From NCBI GenBank assembly GCA_021647905.1, contig JAKITW010000014.1, positions 1 through 46,465 on the forward strand: a stretch of 46,465 nucleotides of DNA, in the 5' to 3' direction. The stretch comes from Desulfobacterales bacterium. Its GTDB lineage: Bacteria > Desulfobacterota > Desulfobulbia > Desulfobulbales > BM004. The position numbers were made by a program, and so were the translations under genes. Below the pieces are notes generated by a model. It made no database searches. It had not been told where the DNA came from and saw only the letters and a list, made by a program, of their open reading frames with translations. Shown here piece by piece: positions 46,381-46,465 of the stretch (the stretch's first letter is position 1; each line of letters starts with the position of its first letter).

Positions 46381-46465
46381 TCAGGGGTCAGGGGTCAGGG
46401 GTCAGGGGTCAGGGGTCAGGGGTCAGGGGTCAGAGTAAATTATAAAGTTTGACTTATTGTCAGGC
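46381..46465. repeat. Tandem GGGGTCA heptamers with conserved tail (right copy)
   Basis: Directly after the stop of the second MoeA gene: TCA plus seven exact GGGGTCA units (46384-46432), then the same AT-rich tail as at 61-94 with G in place of T once. The window ends inside the tail. Two units in the opposite orientation (TGACCCC) occur at 44441-44454. Confidence 0.92.

Overview
The window looks like chromosomal DNA from an anaerobic, GC-rich deltaproteobacterium (Desulfobacterota, probably Desulfobulbales-like). This is inferred from gene content and protein style, not from a marker gene. The content includes a tungstate transporter, a selenocysteine formate dehydrogenase, a periplasm-facing Hyb-type [NiFe] hydrogenase, a Mo nitrogenase operon with NifI1/NifI2 PII proteins, several selenoproteins, and tandem intergenic heptamers and nonamers.

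Layout. (1) 1-7243: a GGGGTCA repeat and a terminator, then a large formate dehydrogenase gene on the minus strand read through an in-frame UGA, a 600-base divergent spacer holding a strong hairpin, and tupABC on the plus strand. (2) 7292-10196: a compact operon with a promoter and overlapping palindrome, an ArsR-type regulator with no cysteine, two short genes each interrupted by an in-frame UGA followed by a SECIS-like hairpin, and a TauE/SafE-type permease with a large extracytoplasmic domain. (3) 10222-19668: nifA (minus), then a sigma54 promoter with an NifA site driving nifH-nifI1-nifI2-nifD-nifK, a NifB-like protein that has lost its radical-SAM cysteines, a 2Fe-2S ferredoxin, a small helical protein and a Nif11 peptide. 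(4) 19758-30176: an aminotransferase and an AT-richer minus-strand surface-polysaccharide block (two large membrane glycosyltransferase-like proteins, a truncated glycosyltransferase, a GT4 enzyme, Wzt/Wzm, another membrane protein). An ~85-base repeat occurs in opposite orientation on either side of this segment. (5) 30698-34522: a SelW-like selenoprotein, a DtxR-type regulator, recN and a PP-loop sulfurtransferase-like gene. (6) 34966-40615: the [NiFe] hydrogenase operon. (7) 40753-46380: molybdenum/tungsten cofactor genes (short moaA, fdhD, two moeA types), then the same GGGGTCA repeat as at the left end.

How it fits together. Tungstate uptake, MoaA, MoeA and FdhD supply and sulfurate the cofactor of the Sec-formate dehydrogenase. 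The hydrogenase passes H2 electrons to the membrane. The nif operon fixes nitrogen under NifA and NifI control, but nifE, nifN and a true nifB are not in this window. Selenium links four loci: formate dehydrogenase, the two genes of the ArsR operon and the SelW-like gene. All four place a GG-containing apical loop 22-30 bases downstream of the UGA. The strongest candidate for an undescribed system is the ArsR-Sec-Sec-TauE operon at 7292-10196. The second is the catalytically dead NifB-like protein at 17211-18377. All functional statements are from reading the sequence; no database search was run.
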